NCBI GenBank assembly: GCA_028282805.1
Contig: JANQHD010000028.1
Coordinates: forward strand, 1 to 64,000
Origin: Phycisphaeraceae bacterium
Lineage (GTDB): Bacteria; Planctomycetota; Phycisphaerae; Phycisphaerales; Zrk34
Reading direction: 5' to 3'
Length of the DNA: 64,000 nucleotides
Part shown: positions 25,685 through 35,900 of the stretch, piece by piece
How positions within the stretch are numbered: the stretch's first letter is position 1
Layout of the letters: every line of letters begins with the position of its first letter
Notes under the pieces: generated by a model
The model's input: only the letters and a program-made list of their open reading frames with translations
The model's database searches: none
What the model was told of the DNA's origin: nothing
Translations under genes and position numbers: made by a program

Positions 25685-27403
25685 TCACTGCGGCAGCGTC
25701 GCCAGCTCGGCCTCGACGGCCTCGACCAGCGGGCCGATCGCCTCGGCGTCGAAGCGGAACGGCACGCCCGCGGTCTCGAACAGCTCCGGCAGCGGCACCG
25801 TGCCGCCGAGCGCGAACGCCTTGCGCAGGTCGGCCAGCGATTTTTCCGGGTCGCGTTTGTAGTTCAGCCAGACGCCCAGCGCCCCGAGCTGCGCGATGCC
25901 GTACTCGATGTAATACCACGGGCAGCCGAACAGGTGCAGCTGTCGGTGCCACATCGCCTCGCGCTCGGTCGTCAGCCCGCCCCAGTCGACCTGCGACGAG
26001 CCGAAGCGGTCGAGCAGCCCGCACCACGCGGCGGTGCGCTCGTCGAGCGTGTGGCCCGCGTGCGTGTAAAGCCAGTGCTGGTAGCCGTCGATGATCGCGA
26101 TCCACGCCAGCGTGCGCAGCGTGCCTTCGAGGTGCACACGCTTGGCCCGCTGCGCCTCGTCGGCGTTGTCGTAGTACGCGTCGAAGTGGTCCATGCCCAG
26201 CAGTTCCATCGACATGCTCGCCACCTCGCAGAACTCCAGCGGCGCGTGACGCAGGAACAGCAACGGCTCGGCGCACGACGCGACGTAGTGGAACGCGTGG
26301 CCCGCCTCGTGCAGCATCGTCTCCACGTCGCGCTGCAACCCCGCGGCGTTCATGAAAATAAACGGCTGCCGGCTCCGCTCCAAAGACGCCTGGAACCCGC
26401 CCGGCCGCTTGCCCATCCGGCTGTCGAGGTCGAGGTTGTCGCCCATCTTCAACCGCCCGAACTGCTCGGCGAGCGTCGGCGAGATACGCTCGAACACCGC
26501 GCCGGTGGTCGCGACGAAGCCTTCGATGTCCTTCTCGTCGAACGGGCGCAGGGGCGGTCGGCCGAGGGGGTCGACCGCCGTGTCCCACGGGCGCAACACC
26601 TCGACGCCCAGCGCCTCGCGCCGCTGCACATCGAGCGCGTCGTTCAACGGCACGATCAGCTCCGCCACCGCGTCGCCGAACGCCAGGCAATCGCCCGGCG
26701 TGTAATCGAAACGGTACTTGCGCTTCCACATGTAGTCGCGGTAGTCGCCGAAGCCCGCGTTGGTCCCGACCTGCTGGCGTTGGTCGAGCATGGTCTGAAA
26801 GATCGCGTCGATCGCGTCGCGGTCTTCCAACCGGCGGGCGGCGCCCAACCGCCAGGCGCGCTCACGCTTGGCCCGGTCGGTCTCTTCTTGGTACCGGCCG
26901 AGCTGTTGGAGGGTCAGCGTCCGGCCCTCGAACTCGACGGTCATCGCGCCGCACAGCTTGGCGTACTCGTTGTACAGCTTCAGGTCTTCGGTCTCGAGCG
27001 GCACGTTCTCGTCGCGGAACAGCTCCACGTCCACCCGCCACTCGCGGTCGAGCGTCTCGTAACGCTCGCCCCGCAGCGCCCCGCGGCCCCCGGCGGCGAT
27101 GTACTTCTTCTGCAACGCGAACAGCGCCGGCTTGAGCTTCGGCTGCACCTGCTCCACGTAGTCGAGGTACACGCGCTCGATGGCCTCGTCGTCGGTGTGG
27201 CAGGCGCTGTTGATGTTGGCCCGGCTGCCGTACTCGTACACCGCTTCGAGCAACTGCGACAGGTCCGCCAGCCACCGCTCGAACGCCTCGCCGTCGGTCA
27301 GCTCGCGGCCGGCCAGTTCATTGAGCAGCGGTTCGATGTTGGCAAAGTCCGACGGATCGAACTCCGCGGGCACGTATCCGGTATCGATCGTGGTCTGTGT
27401 CAT
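25685..27403 (-). CDS. M3 family oligoendopeptidase, PepF-like
   Basis: A 572-residue zinc metallopeptidase of family M3. The active site is LHEAGHAFHYVAS, with HExxH at residues 365-369 and a more distal glutamate expected in FCEVASMSMELLGM. The family cleaves oligopeptides in the cytoplasm; no signal peptide is seen. The ATG at 27403 begins MTQTTIDTGYVPAEF; the frame remains open upstream for 34 codons, but those lie in an AT-rich promoter-like region and are not included. It is convergent with the zinc-ribbon gene. Confidence 0.9.
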   Translation of the reverse strand: MTQTTIDTGYVPAEFDPSDFANIEPLLNELAGRELTDGEAFERWLADLSQLLEAVYEYGSRANINSACHTDDEAIERVYLDYVEQVQPKLKPALFALQKKYIAAGGRGALRGERYETLDREWRVDVELFRDENVPLETEDLKLYNEYAKLCGAMTVEFEGRTLTLQQLGRYQEETDRAKRERAWRLGAARRLEDRDAIDAIFQTMLDQRQQVGTNAGFGDYRDYMWKRKYRFDYTPGDCLAFGDAVAELIVPLNDALDVQRREALGVEVLRPWDTAVDPLGRPPLRPFDEKDIEGFVATTGAVFERISPTLAEQFGRLKMGDNLDLDSRMGKRPGGFQASLERSRQPFIFMNAAGLQRDVETMLHEAGHAFHYVASCAEPLLFLRHAPLEFCEVASMSMELLGMDHFDAYYDNADEAQRAKRVHLEGTLRTLAWIAIIDGYQHWLYTHAGHTLDERTAAWCGLLDRFGSSQVDWGGLTTEREAMWHRQLHLFGCPWYYIEYGIAQLGALGVWLNYKRDPEKSLADLRKAFALGGTVPLPELFETAGVPFRFDAEAIGPLVEAVEAELATLPQ

Positions 27404-28076
27404 GGCCCAAGCATAACGCCCGGCCGGCGATTGTTCATCAGGGCGACAAACCCGTGAAAATCGGCGATTTTGCGGTAAATACCAATATTCCGCAATGCCG
27501 ACCAAATGGTCTGTTTGTTTTGTCTAACATTATGAATATTAAAAATTTATAGATACCCCAGCTTGTCCTTGCCCATCGCGGATGGTGTGCTATTAATTAG
27601 CTTGCGGCTATCGGTGGGCTTTCTGCCCCACAAGCCCGGTGGGGGCCGTACATCTCAATGGCGAAGCGAGAGGGGTCGGTACAGCGTTTAGCGCTGTGGG
27701 GTCGAGTCTGAGAGTGGGCGTCGGGCGTGTGATCGCGTTTTTCGAGCGATCATCGGCGTTCATCACGGATGGACTGGAGTTTGGGCCGCTTTCGGCAAAC
27801 AACGGATTGAACGGGATCAGATGGAGAGCGATCGCGCCTGGGCGTGATCGTGAAATGACTTATTGCGCGACCGGCGGCGGGCCCGTTTGACTAGTCAGCT
27901 GGTTCGCGTCCCCCGGTGAAGACGAGTTGAGGGTGGTCGCTCTTTTGAGCGGTCACAACACAGTGATGCCAAACCGCGGGCATCGGATTGGAGCTGCTCG
28001 CGGCCGCTATTGAACGCTCGTGTTTGGTCGCACGGGCTAGAGAACAACGGAACCTCTTGGTTGGAAGGAACTTACA
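27404..28076. other. Long regulatory region without a gene
   Basis: About 670 bases between the divergent M3 peptidase and PEP-CTERM genes. An AT-rich stretch (about 27500-27600) is the likely promoter zone. Behind it is a GC-rich hairpin, GTGGGC-TTTCT-GCCCCAC, around 27615-27632. I see no convincing coding sequence: the 83-codon frame at 27639-27890 has no ribosome binding site and no recognisable content. A long leader of the PEP-CTERM gene is possible. Confidence 0.5.
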
Positions 28077-28862
28077 ATGACTCGCTCGATCAGCACTTTT
28101 ATCGTCGCCGCCCTCGCCGCCACCACTTTTTTCGCGATTTCCCCGGTTTCTGCGGACATTTTGTTCGAGGAAGACTTTGACGGCTATACCCACTTCCCCG
28201 ATGCCTTCCCCGGTGGTGATCCCGTGAACTTCGGTGTTGCCCTCAACAGCGAAGGTGCCATCAACGACTGGTACGGTGCGCGCTTCGAGCAGCCCGATGG
28301 CGCGATCGATCCCAACCCGATCACCGACATCCACCTGGACCTCGCCGTGCAGCGGATCCCTGGCGGCGGCCGCCCCGACCCCGATCCGGTCGGTCGTGCC
28401 GGCGACGACGCGGGCATGCTTTTCAAAATCTCGACGCTCGGCTACGAGAACGTCCAGTTGACCTACGACTACCGCACCTTCCTGGCCGATTCCGGTGACA
28501 AGGCCGTCGTCGCCTTCACCACCGCCGACCTCGACCCGTTCTTCCCCGGTGGCGCGGGCACCATCGCCGACATCTTCGGCGACCCCAACGGCGGCAACGG
28601 CCAGATGGTCGGCGACTCCAACCCGTACTACGAGGCGACCTTCACCGAACTGATGCGGGCCGGTGCCAGCAACAGCTGGAAGACCAAGACCAAGACGCTG
28701 CCCAGCGACGAACCCGAAGTCTGGGTCGCCTTCTGGATCGACAACGGCGACAGCGACTTCATGAAGTTCGACAACATCACGGTCACCGCCGACCTGATCC
28801 CCGAGCCGACCTCCTTCATGCTACTCGGCCTCGGCGGCCTGATCCTCACCCGCCGGCGATAA
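28077..28862 (+). CDS. Secreted PEP-CTERM protein
   Basis: A 261-residue exported protein. A signal peptide (TFIVAALAATTFFAISPVSA) is followed by a beta-rich domain, FEEDFDGYTHFPDAFPGGDP onward, typical of jelly-roll domains found in extracellular proteins, and a C-terminal sorting signal PEPTSFMLLGLGGLILTRRR. The PEP motif, hydrophobic helix and arginine cluster are the exosortase/PEP-CTERM signal, so the mature protein is probably bound to the envelope or matrix. The ligand is unknown. It has its own strong terminator, so it is a single-gene unit. Confidence 0.85.
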   Translation: MTRSISTFIVAALAATTFFAISPVSADILFEEDFDGYTHFPDAFPGGDPVNFGVALNSEGAINDWYGARFEQPDGAIDPNPITDIHLDLAVQRIPGGGRPDPDPVGRAGDDAGMLFKISTLGYENVQLTYDYRTFLADSGDKAVVAFTTADLDPFFPGGAGTIADIFGDPNGGNGQMVGDSNPYYEATFTELMRAGASNSWKTKTKTLPSDEPEVWVAFWIDNGDSDFMKFDNITVTADLIPEPTSFMLLGLGGLILTRRR

Positions 28863-28897
28863 ACGAAATCCTATAACTGTAAGTTCCTCGACCAAGG

Positions 28898-28929
28898 GAA
28901 AAGGCCCGGCGTAAGCCGGGCCTTTTCCT
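28898..28929 (+). terminator. Strong terminator of the PEP-CTERM gene
   Basis: A 14-bp perfect stem, GGAAAAGGCCCGGC (28898-28911) with GCCGGGCCTTTTCC (28916-28929), and loop GTAA. The A and T runs at the stem base allow termination in either direction. Confidence 0.85.
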
Positions 28930-28985
28930 TTGGCATTTTCCCTTAACGCCCGTGATGTGTGCCGCATACGATGCAATACATAGCA

Positions 28986-29111
28986 ATGGGGACGCGCCGT
29001 GAAGATCGAACGCGAACTAATGCGCGGGGCAAGAAGAAGCTCGCGGCCGACACCGAGCAATGGGCCGCCGTCGCCCGTGCGTTGGACCTGCTCGGAGCCC
29101 AGGGGGCGTAG
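28986..29111 (+). pseudogene. Remnant of a PadR-family regulator (C-terminal end)
   Basis: A short frame reads ARGKKKLAADTEQWAAVARA then LDLLGAQGA and stop. This resembles the end of PadR regulators, where a helix after the winged domain has the pattern GRRxLxxExExWxxF. Nothing of the DNA-binding domain is found upstream. The adjacent fragment fits the gene that commonly follows such PadR genes in planctomycetes, which supports the reading. Confidence 0.45.
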
Positions 29112-29112
29112 C

Positions 29113-29286
29113 ATGGCCGTCACGCACGACACCCGATGACGCCGGCTCCGGCACACGCCTTTCCGCGACCTGCTGCGTTGCCGCGTGACCGGTCGGCTCG
29201 ACTGGAAGGGCATCATCGCCGATGCCGACCTGCCGCAGCCGATCCACGACCCGCCGCGACCCGCCACGACCGCAGAATTAAGGCCC
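29113..29286 (+). pseudogene. Remnant of a permease-prefix type protein
   Basis: After eight codons and an in-frame TGA (29137-29139), the frame continues FRDLLRCRVTGRLDWKGIIA then DADLPQPI, which matches the start of planctomycete proteins placed downstream of PadR regulators (permease prefix domain). The similarity ends after about 40 residues. A small remnant operon, PadR plus this gene, has decayed here. Confidence 0.45.
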
Positions 29287-29361
29287 ACATCCGTGCAACT
29301 CCCGCTGCGGGCGCCGTCTACGCAGTAGAGTCGGCGTTATCTCTTTCCGAAAGGCGTCCGC

Positions 29362-31647
29362 ATGGCACGCTCCGCACCGCACGCACGGTTTTGGGCCTTC
29401 GTCGCTGTCGCCTCGGCGTGGGGTTGGTGCTCGGCCACCCTCGCCCAACCCACCACCCAGCCGGCCACAAGCCAGCCCGCGCCGACCTGGTCCGCTATCG
29501 TCGTCATACCCGACGGCCGACCCGCCGATCGCGCGGAGGTCGCCGTCATCAAGGCCAACCACTGGACCTTGGAGACGGGCTTGACGTTATCCAAGAACAA
29601 GACCCACACGGACGCGCGCGGCAAGTTCAGGCTCATCCGACCCGACGAGCAGCACCGCCTCGTCGTGCTCGGTGAACGCGGCTACGCGCGGCTTGCGCCG
29701 GGCCAGTGGCGCGAGGGCATGAAGATCGAACTGACCCCTTGGGGCCGGATCGAAGGCCGGATGATGCAGGGCGACAAGCCGGTCGACTTCGACACGGTCC
29801 AGTATTCCGGCAGGTTCGCCAAGCAACCCGGCCAACCCGAGCTGCGCACGCGGCACGAGCCGGTGTGGACCGACGCCGAGGGGCGGTTCGTGTTCGACAA
29901 GGTCCCGGCCGGCCGGTTTTACGTCAGCCGGTTGGGCAAGGACAACACGTACTCCCTGCGGGGGCGCATGTGCGAGGTCGAACCGGGCAAGACCACGAAG
30001 CTGCAACTCGGCGGGCAAGGCCCGTCACTCGAAGGCCGGTTCCGGTTCGTGGGGCTCGACAAAATCCCGGACAAGGTGTTCCGCGCGGACATCGAGTCCC
30101 CCCTGCGCCCCGATGGGTCAAGGGCGTTGCGCATCAGGCTCGAACTGGAAGGCGATCGCTTCCGCCTGGCCGACGTGCCGCCCGGGCGATACGTCGTGTG
30201 GATCAACTACGCGTTGCCCACCAGGACGAAGGACGCCCAGCCCGAGCAGTTGATTTACTGGGGCGTGCTCGACGCACCGAAGGGTGCAGCGAAAGACGTT
30301 GTCGACGTGGGCACGATCGAACTGGTGCAACTGCGGCCGGGCAGCGACCAGGACCACCCCCTGCAATTCACGGGCTTCGCCGAGGGCGCGGTGCGGGCCG
30401 ACCTCGAACGCCTGGCGCCGTCTCTTGCGTCGGACCTCGGCGAAGGCGTGCGCGTGCAACTGCTCGCGCTCGGCGCTTACGAAAACGGCTCGGCGCAGTG
30501 GTGGACGCCCGACGGCAAACCCACCGACGCCGTGCGACTCGGCGACGCCGACCTCGATCGGACGGAGCAGACGCTCGCGCTGATGCGCCTCGAAACAAGC
30601 GGCCAACCCGTCAAGTTTCGCTCGTACTTCATGCGCCGCTCGTCGATGCACCCGTTCGGTCGGCTCGGCCGCGTCGGCGACGGCCCGCTCTACCTCTGCG
30701 TCGTTCGGCACCCGCCCGAGCGGCGGTTCGGCGACCTCGTGGTGGGCGTGCGTCGGCCCGAGGCCAGACCCGGCCAGCGCTACGCCCAGGCGCGGTGGCG
30801 CGACGTCGCCATGCGCGCCTCGGTCCCCGCCAAGCCCGTGACGACCACGCGCAAGTTCGGCCAACGCCTCAGCGAACTGCAGCGCGCAACGAACCATCAG
30901 ACACCGCACACGCTCACGACCGCCAACGGCGCCACGGTCAAGCTGCTGGGCGTCGGCCGGCTGCGCGACGACGCCGTCGAGTTGTGGGCGCCCGACGGCA
31001 AGCCCGCTGCGCCGCCGATCGACCTGCGCCCCGCCGACCTCGAAGGACGCGGCGAGGTGCTCGCGGTTGAAATGATCCCCGGCAAGGGCGGCATCTCCTT
31101 TACCGATGACCAATACCTGCCGCACCCAACCACGTCGCGGCGCACCACGATGCTTGTGCATTCCCACGTCTGGCTCATGTCCGACCTGCCGCGCGACGAG
31201 GCCGGCCACATCCACCACCGCCTCGACCTGATGACCGGGGCTTGGCAGACCGTCGCCACGTTCCCCGTCAAAGCCGACCAACCCGAAACGCCGATCAACC
31301 GGCACGGCATCATCACCATCGGGCCCATCGAAGCAAAACCCGAAGGCCGCACCGAGGTCACGATCCGCAGCAAGGGGCTCGGCGAAAACACCGATTTTTT
31401 TGCGGTCGACCGTCGAGCCGTCGCCCACAAAAGCGATGGCGGCGCCCACAACTCACACCGGTCACTCATCCGTTTCCCGCTGCCGCCCGACCGGATCGCC
31501 GCGATCGTGTTGCGCGAGCAACAGGTCGTCCCCGTCGTGTTCCGTGGCGTCGCCGCCGAACCGAACGCCGACAGCAAGCCGCAGCTCCGCACGCTCCCCA
31601 AAGCAAAACCCGCCACGCAACCGGGCGCGGCGGGTCCGTCAGATTGA
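29362..31647 (+). CDS. Large secreted protein with carboxypeptidase-regulatory-like folds
   Basis: A 761-residue exported protein. The signal region FWAFVAVASAWGWCSATLAQ is followed by a Thr/Pro/Gln-rich linker (PTTQPATSQPAPTW) of a kind frequent in this phylum. Segments such as ARGKFRLIRPDEQHRLVVLG and AEGRFVFDKVPAGRFYVSRL have the pattern of carboxypeptidase-regulatory/transthyretin-like beta-sandwich domains. The second half has no recognised family. The start at 29362 has GAAAGG upstream. The role is unknown; such domains usually mediate binding at the cell surface or periplasm. Confidence 0.75.
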   Translation: MARSAPHARFWAFVAVASAWGWCSATLAQPTTQPATSQPAPTWSAIVVIPDGRPADRAEVAVIKANHWTLETGLTLSKNKTHTDARGKFRLIRPDEQHRLVVLGERGYARLAPGQWREGMKIELTPWGRIEGRMMQGDKPVDFDTVQYSGRFAKQPGQPELRTRHEPVWTDAEGRFVFDKVPAGRFYVSRLGKDNTYSLRGRMCEVEPGKTTKLQLGGQGPSLEGRFRFVGLDKIPDKVFRADIESPLRPDGSRALRIRLELEGDRFRLADVPPGRYVVWINYALPTRTKDAQPEQLIYWGVLDAPKGAAKDVVDVGTIELVQLRPGSDQDHPLQFTGFAEGAVRADLERLAPSLASDLGEGVRVQLLALGAYENGSAQWWTPDGKPTDAVRLGDADLDRTEQTLALMRLETSGQPVKFRSYFMRRSSMHPFGRLGRVGDGPLYLCVVRHPPERRFGDLVVGVRRPEARPGQRYAQARWRDVAMRASVPAKPVTTTRKFGQRLSELQRATNHQTPHTLTTANGATVKLLGVGRLRDDAVELWAPDGKPAAPPIDLRPADLEGRGEVLAVEMIPGKGGISFTDDQYLPHPTTSRRTTMLVHSHVWLMSDLPRDEAGHIHHRLDLMTGAWQTVATFPVKADQPETPINRHGIITIGPIEAKPEGRTEVTIRSKGLGENTDFFAVDRRAVAHKSDGGAHNSHRSLIRFPLPPDRIAAIVLREQQVVPVVFRGVAAEPNADSKPQLRTLPKAKPATQPGAAGPSD

Positions 31648-31674
31648 CCTGAACATGATTCCGGGGGCGAGGGG

Positions 31675-32904
<1,230 letters not shown>

Positions 32905-32980
32905 CACGCATCCTTTCAGCCTTGCGAGCCGCACAAACTAACAACCCCGGCCCGCCTCGGCAAAGCGGCGGCCCACGCCC

Positions 32981-35900
32981 TCACGCCCCCGGCTCCGTTT
33001 CGCCCGCTTGCGCTTCGATGTGCGCCTGGGCCTGCCGCTCCACCCCGTTGAGCACGCGCTGAGGGTCGCGGAAGTACGTCGGCGTCCACACCCGGTGCAA
33101 ATCCCAGCCCGTCCACCGCAAGATGTTCGTGCGGTACACCTCCCACTCGATCGGGTCCGGGCAGTCGGCGAACCGCGCAAAGTCGCACAGCACACCGATC
33201 GTCGCGTCCTCCAGCTTGCCCGGGTGGTGCAGCGCCAGGTCCACGCAGAAACCCGTGTTCCCCCAGTGCACGTCGCTGCCCAGGTGCCGCTCGTCCGCCA
33301 GCCGCACCCCCAACGCCATCGCGAAATGCGAGAACGGCTCGATCGGCCGCTGCATCACGTGCGGCGCGCGCCGGTTCTGTTCGTCTTCCAACACACGCTG
33401 GTCCCGCTCGTACAAGCTCGCCAACTCCTCGGCGTAGCGCAGGTACGCGAACAGCAGCCACCCGCCGTTGGGCGTCATGCCCTCGGGCACCGCCTCGACC
33501 GACATGTACGCCTCGCGCGGGATCGACGTGACCAGATGCACCTCGTGCCGCGCGCGCGTGACCAGCACGTTCAACCGCCGCCCGCCCCCGGCGCGCCCCA
33601 GCGGCCCGAACCGCCGGTAGAACTTGCCCTCCTTGTTCGGCCCGTACGTGGTGGAGATGACGATGTGGTCGCGCTCGTCGCCCTGCACGTTCTCCAGGTT
33701 CTTCACGAACAGGCCCTCGAACGAACCCTCGCCGCGCCGCTTTCGGGCGCGCGCCAAACGCGAAGCAAAACCGTCGTCGTCGAGCGCCCGGTTCTCCAAC
33801 TCGTCGAGAATAATCTCGCGCTGCTTGAGGTTGAAGCACGCGATGCCGACCGACGGCGGCTCGGCGCGACGCAACAAATCGTCGACGATCTGCACCACAC
33901 GCTGCGCCTCGACGTGGTTGCAGCGCTCGTCGTACACCCCGTCCGCCCGGTACAGCGTCAGCGGCGGGTAGGGCGTGCGGTGCGACGGGTGGCCCGGGAT
34001 CGCCTGCAAGCGCGAGCGGTAGAACATCTCGTTGGAAAACTCGATCAGGTCCGCGTTGCGCGAGCGGTAGTGCACGTCCAAAAACGCCTCGTCGATCTGA
34101 AGGTTCAGCGCCGCGGCGAGCAGGTCTTCGACCTCGGCCTGTTGCGCCTCGAACAGGTCCTGGTCCGTCTCCAGTTCGTCGGCCTCGCTCGTGGTGATCG
34201 CCGCCTCGAAAAACCGCGTGGGCGGCAGCTGCTTCGGGTCGCCGGCGACCACCACGCGCTTGGCGCGCGTGAGCACGGGCAGCGCCTCTTCCAGCCGGCA
34301 CTGTGACGCCTCGTCGAAGATTACCACGTCGAACATCTCCCGGCGGGGGAACACCTGCGCGACGGTCTCGGGGCTGGCCATCCACACCGGGCAGATGTCG
34401 AACAACGGGTCGCCGCCCTCGATCGCCTCGCCCGATTTGATCACCTGCCGCAGGCGCATGGCGCGCTTGCCGCGCACGAACAGCCGCCGCCGCAGCGCCG
34501 CGCCGAGGCTGTTGAGGCGCGTGCCGGTCGTCGCCAGCAACCGCCCGCGTTGCAGCGAGCCCCAGTACAGCAAGATCGCGTCGCGCACCTTCTCGCGCTT
34601 TTGGTTTTCCAGCTCGCCGTAGCGGTTGAACATGTTCTCCAGCCGCTGGTCGTCGATGCGTTGGGCGTTGCGGTCCGCCGCGATGCGCCGGCCGATCGCG
34701 ACTTGCAGCACCGCCTTGGTGATCGCGTCGAGCCCCTCGTCGGGCGTGGCCGAGTGCTCGGCGAGCTTCGCCACCGCCCCGCGCAGCTCGTCGGGCAGTT
34801 GCATCAGGCCGTCACGCACACGCGCCACCGATTCGGCCTCGTCGAACGTCGACTCGAGCTTGACGACCGTGTCCGCCGCGTGATGCCCCGAACGGAAGTG
34901 GGCCGCGGCTTGGCCCAACCAGTCGACCGCGAACAGCTCGGCGTCTTTCATCGATGATTCCAGCGCCGCCAGCGCCTCGGCGCGGCGCGGCGAGCGTTGT
35001 AAACCCTCGACGAAGTCGGCCGCCTTGGCCGCATCCGCCAGCGCCGCGGCGAACAGTTCGGCCAGCGTCGGGTCGCCGTCGGCCAGCTGCCGGGCCTCGG
35101 CGGCGCGCGAGTACTGCTCGTACAACCCCAGCAGCGGCGCATCGTCGATCGGCTTGCCTGACGGTTCCTGCTCGTCGAGCTGCCGCAACCCCTCGCTGAG
35201 CACGAGTCGCGCCCGCACGCCGGTCAGGTGCTGACACAGCCGCTCGGCCTCGGCCGGGTTGCGCCGCAAGCCGAACTTCCGCACGACCTCGCCGGCGCGC
35301 TTCTTCGCACCGAATGCGAGAAAACCGTACCACTTCTGCGCCGCATCGAGGTACGCCTGCAAGTCGGCGATGTCCTGGTTCAGCGTCGACGCCGCCATCG
35401 GCATGTCGCGTGTGCCCAGCGACAGCTCCACGTCCAACGCGCCGTCGACCACCGTCTTTTGAAACGGGCGCAACTGCTCCAATTGCCCCGTGGTCTGGAC
35501 GACGCGCGGCACATCCCACTTCGAAACGCGTTGGCGGATCGCCTCGTCGCACTCGGCCGTCAACCACGTCAATCGCGCCGCCAGGTCCTCGCGCAGCGTC
35601 GCTTGTTCGTCGAGCGGCGCATCGGCGCCGAACGGCGGGATGCGCTCGTCGGCCGTGGTATCCAATGACCGCGCGTCCTCCACGCACACGCCCAGCGCCC
35701 GCCGCATGCCGTCCACCGGCCGGGTCAAAAACGCCTCGAGCGTCGCGCCCAAGCACCGCCGCCACGGGTTGTGCTCGTAGTCCACCGACCCGGCCCGCGT
35801 GAGGATCACCTCGACGTCCTCGCGATGTGCGTCGACCCGGTCCGGCGACAGCTTGCCGACCGCCTCGCCCAGCAGCTGCGCGTCGATCGCCGTCTCGATC

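Noticed and set aside
25634-27457. Plus-strand frame of 607 codons antisense to the M3 peptidase
   Set aside because: The opposite strand has the HExxH peptidase with normal residues; the frame is a mirror of codon bias.
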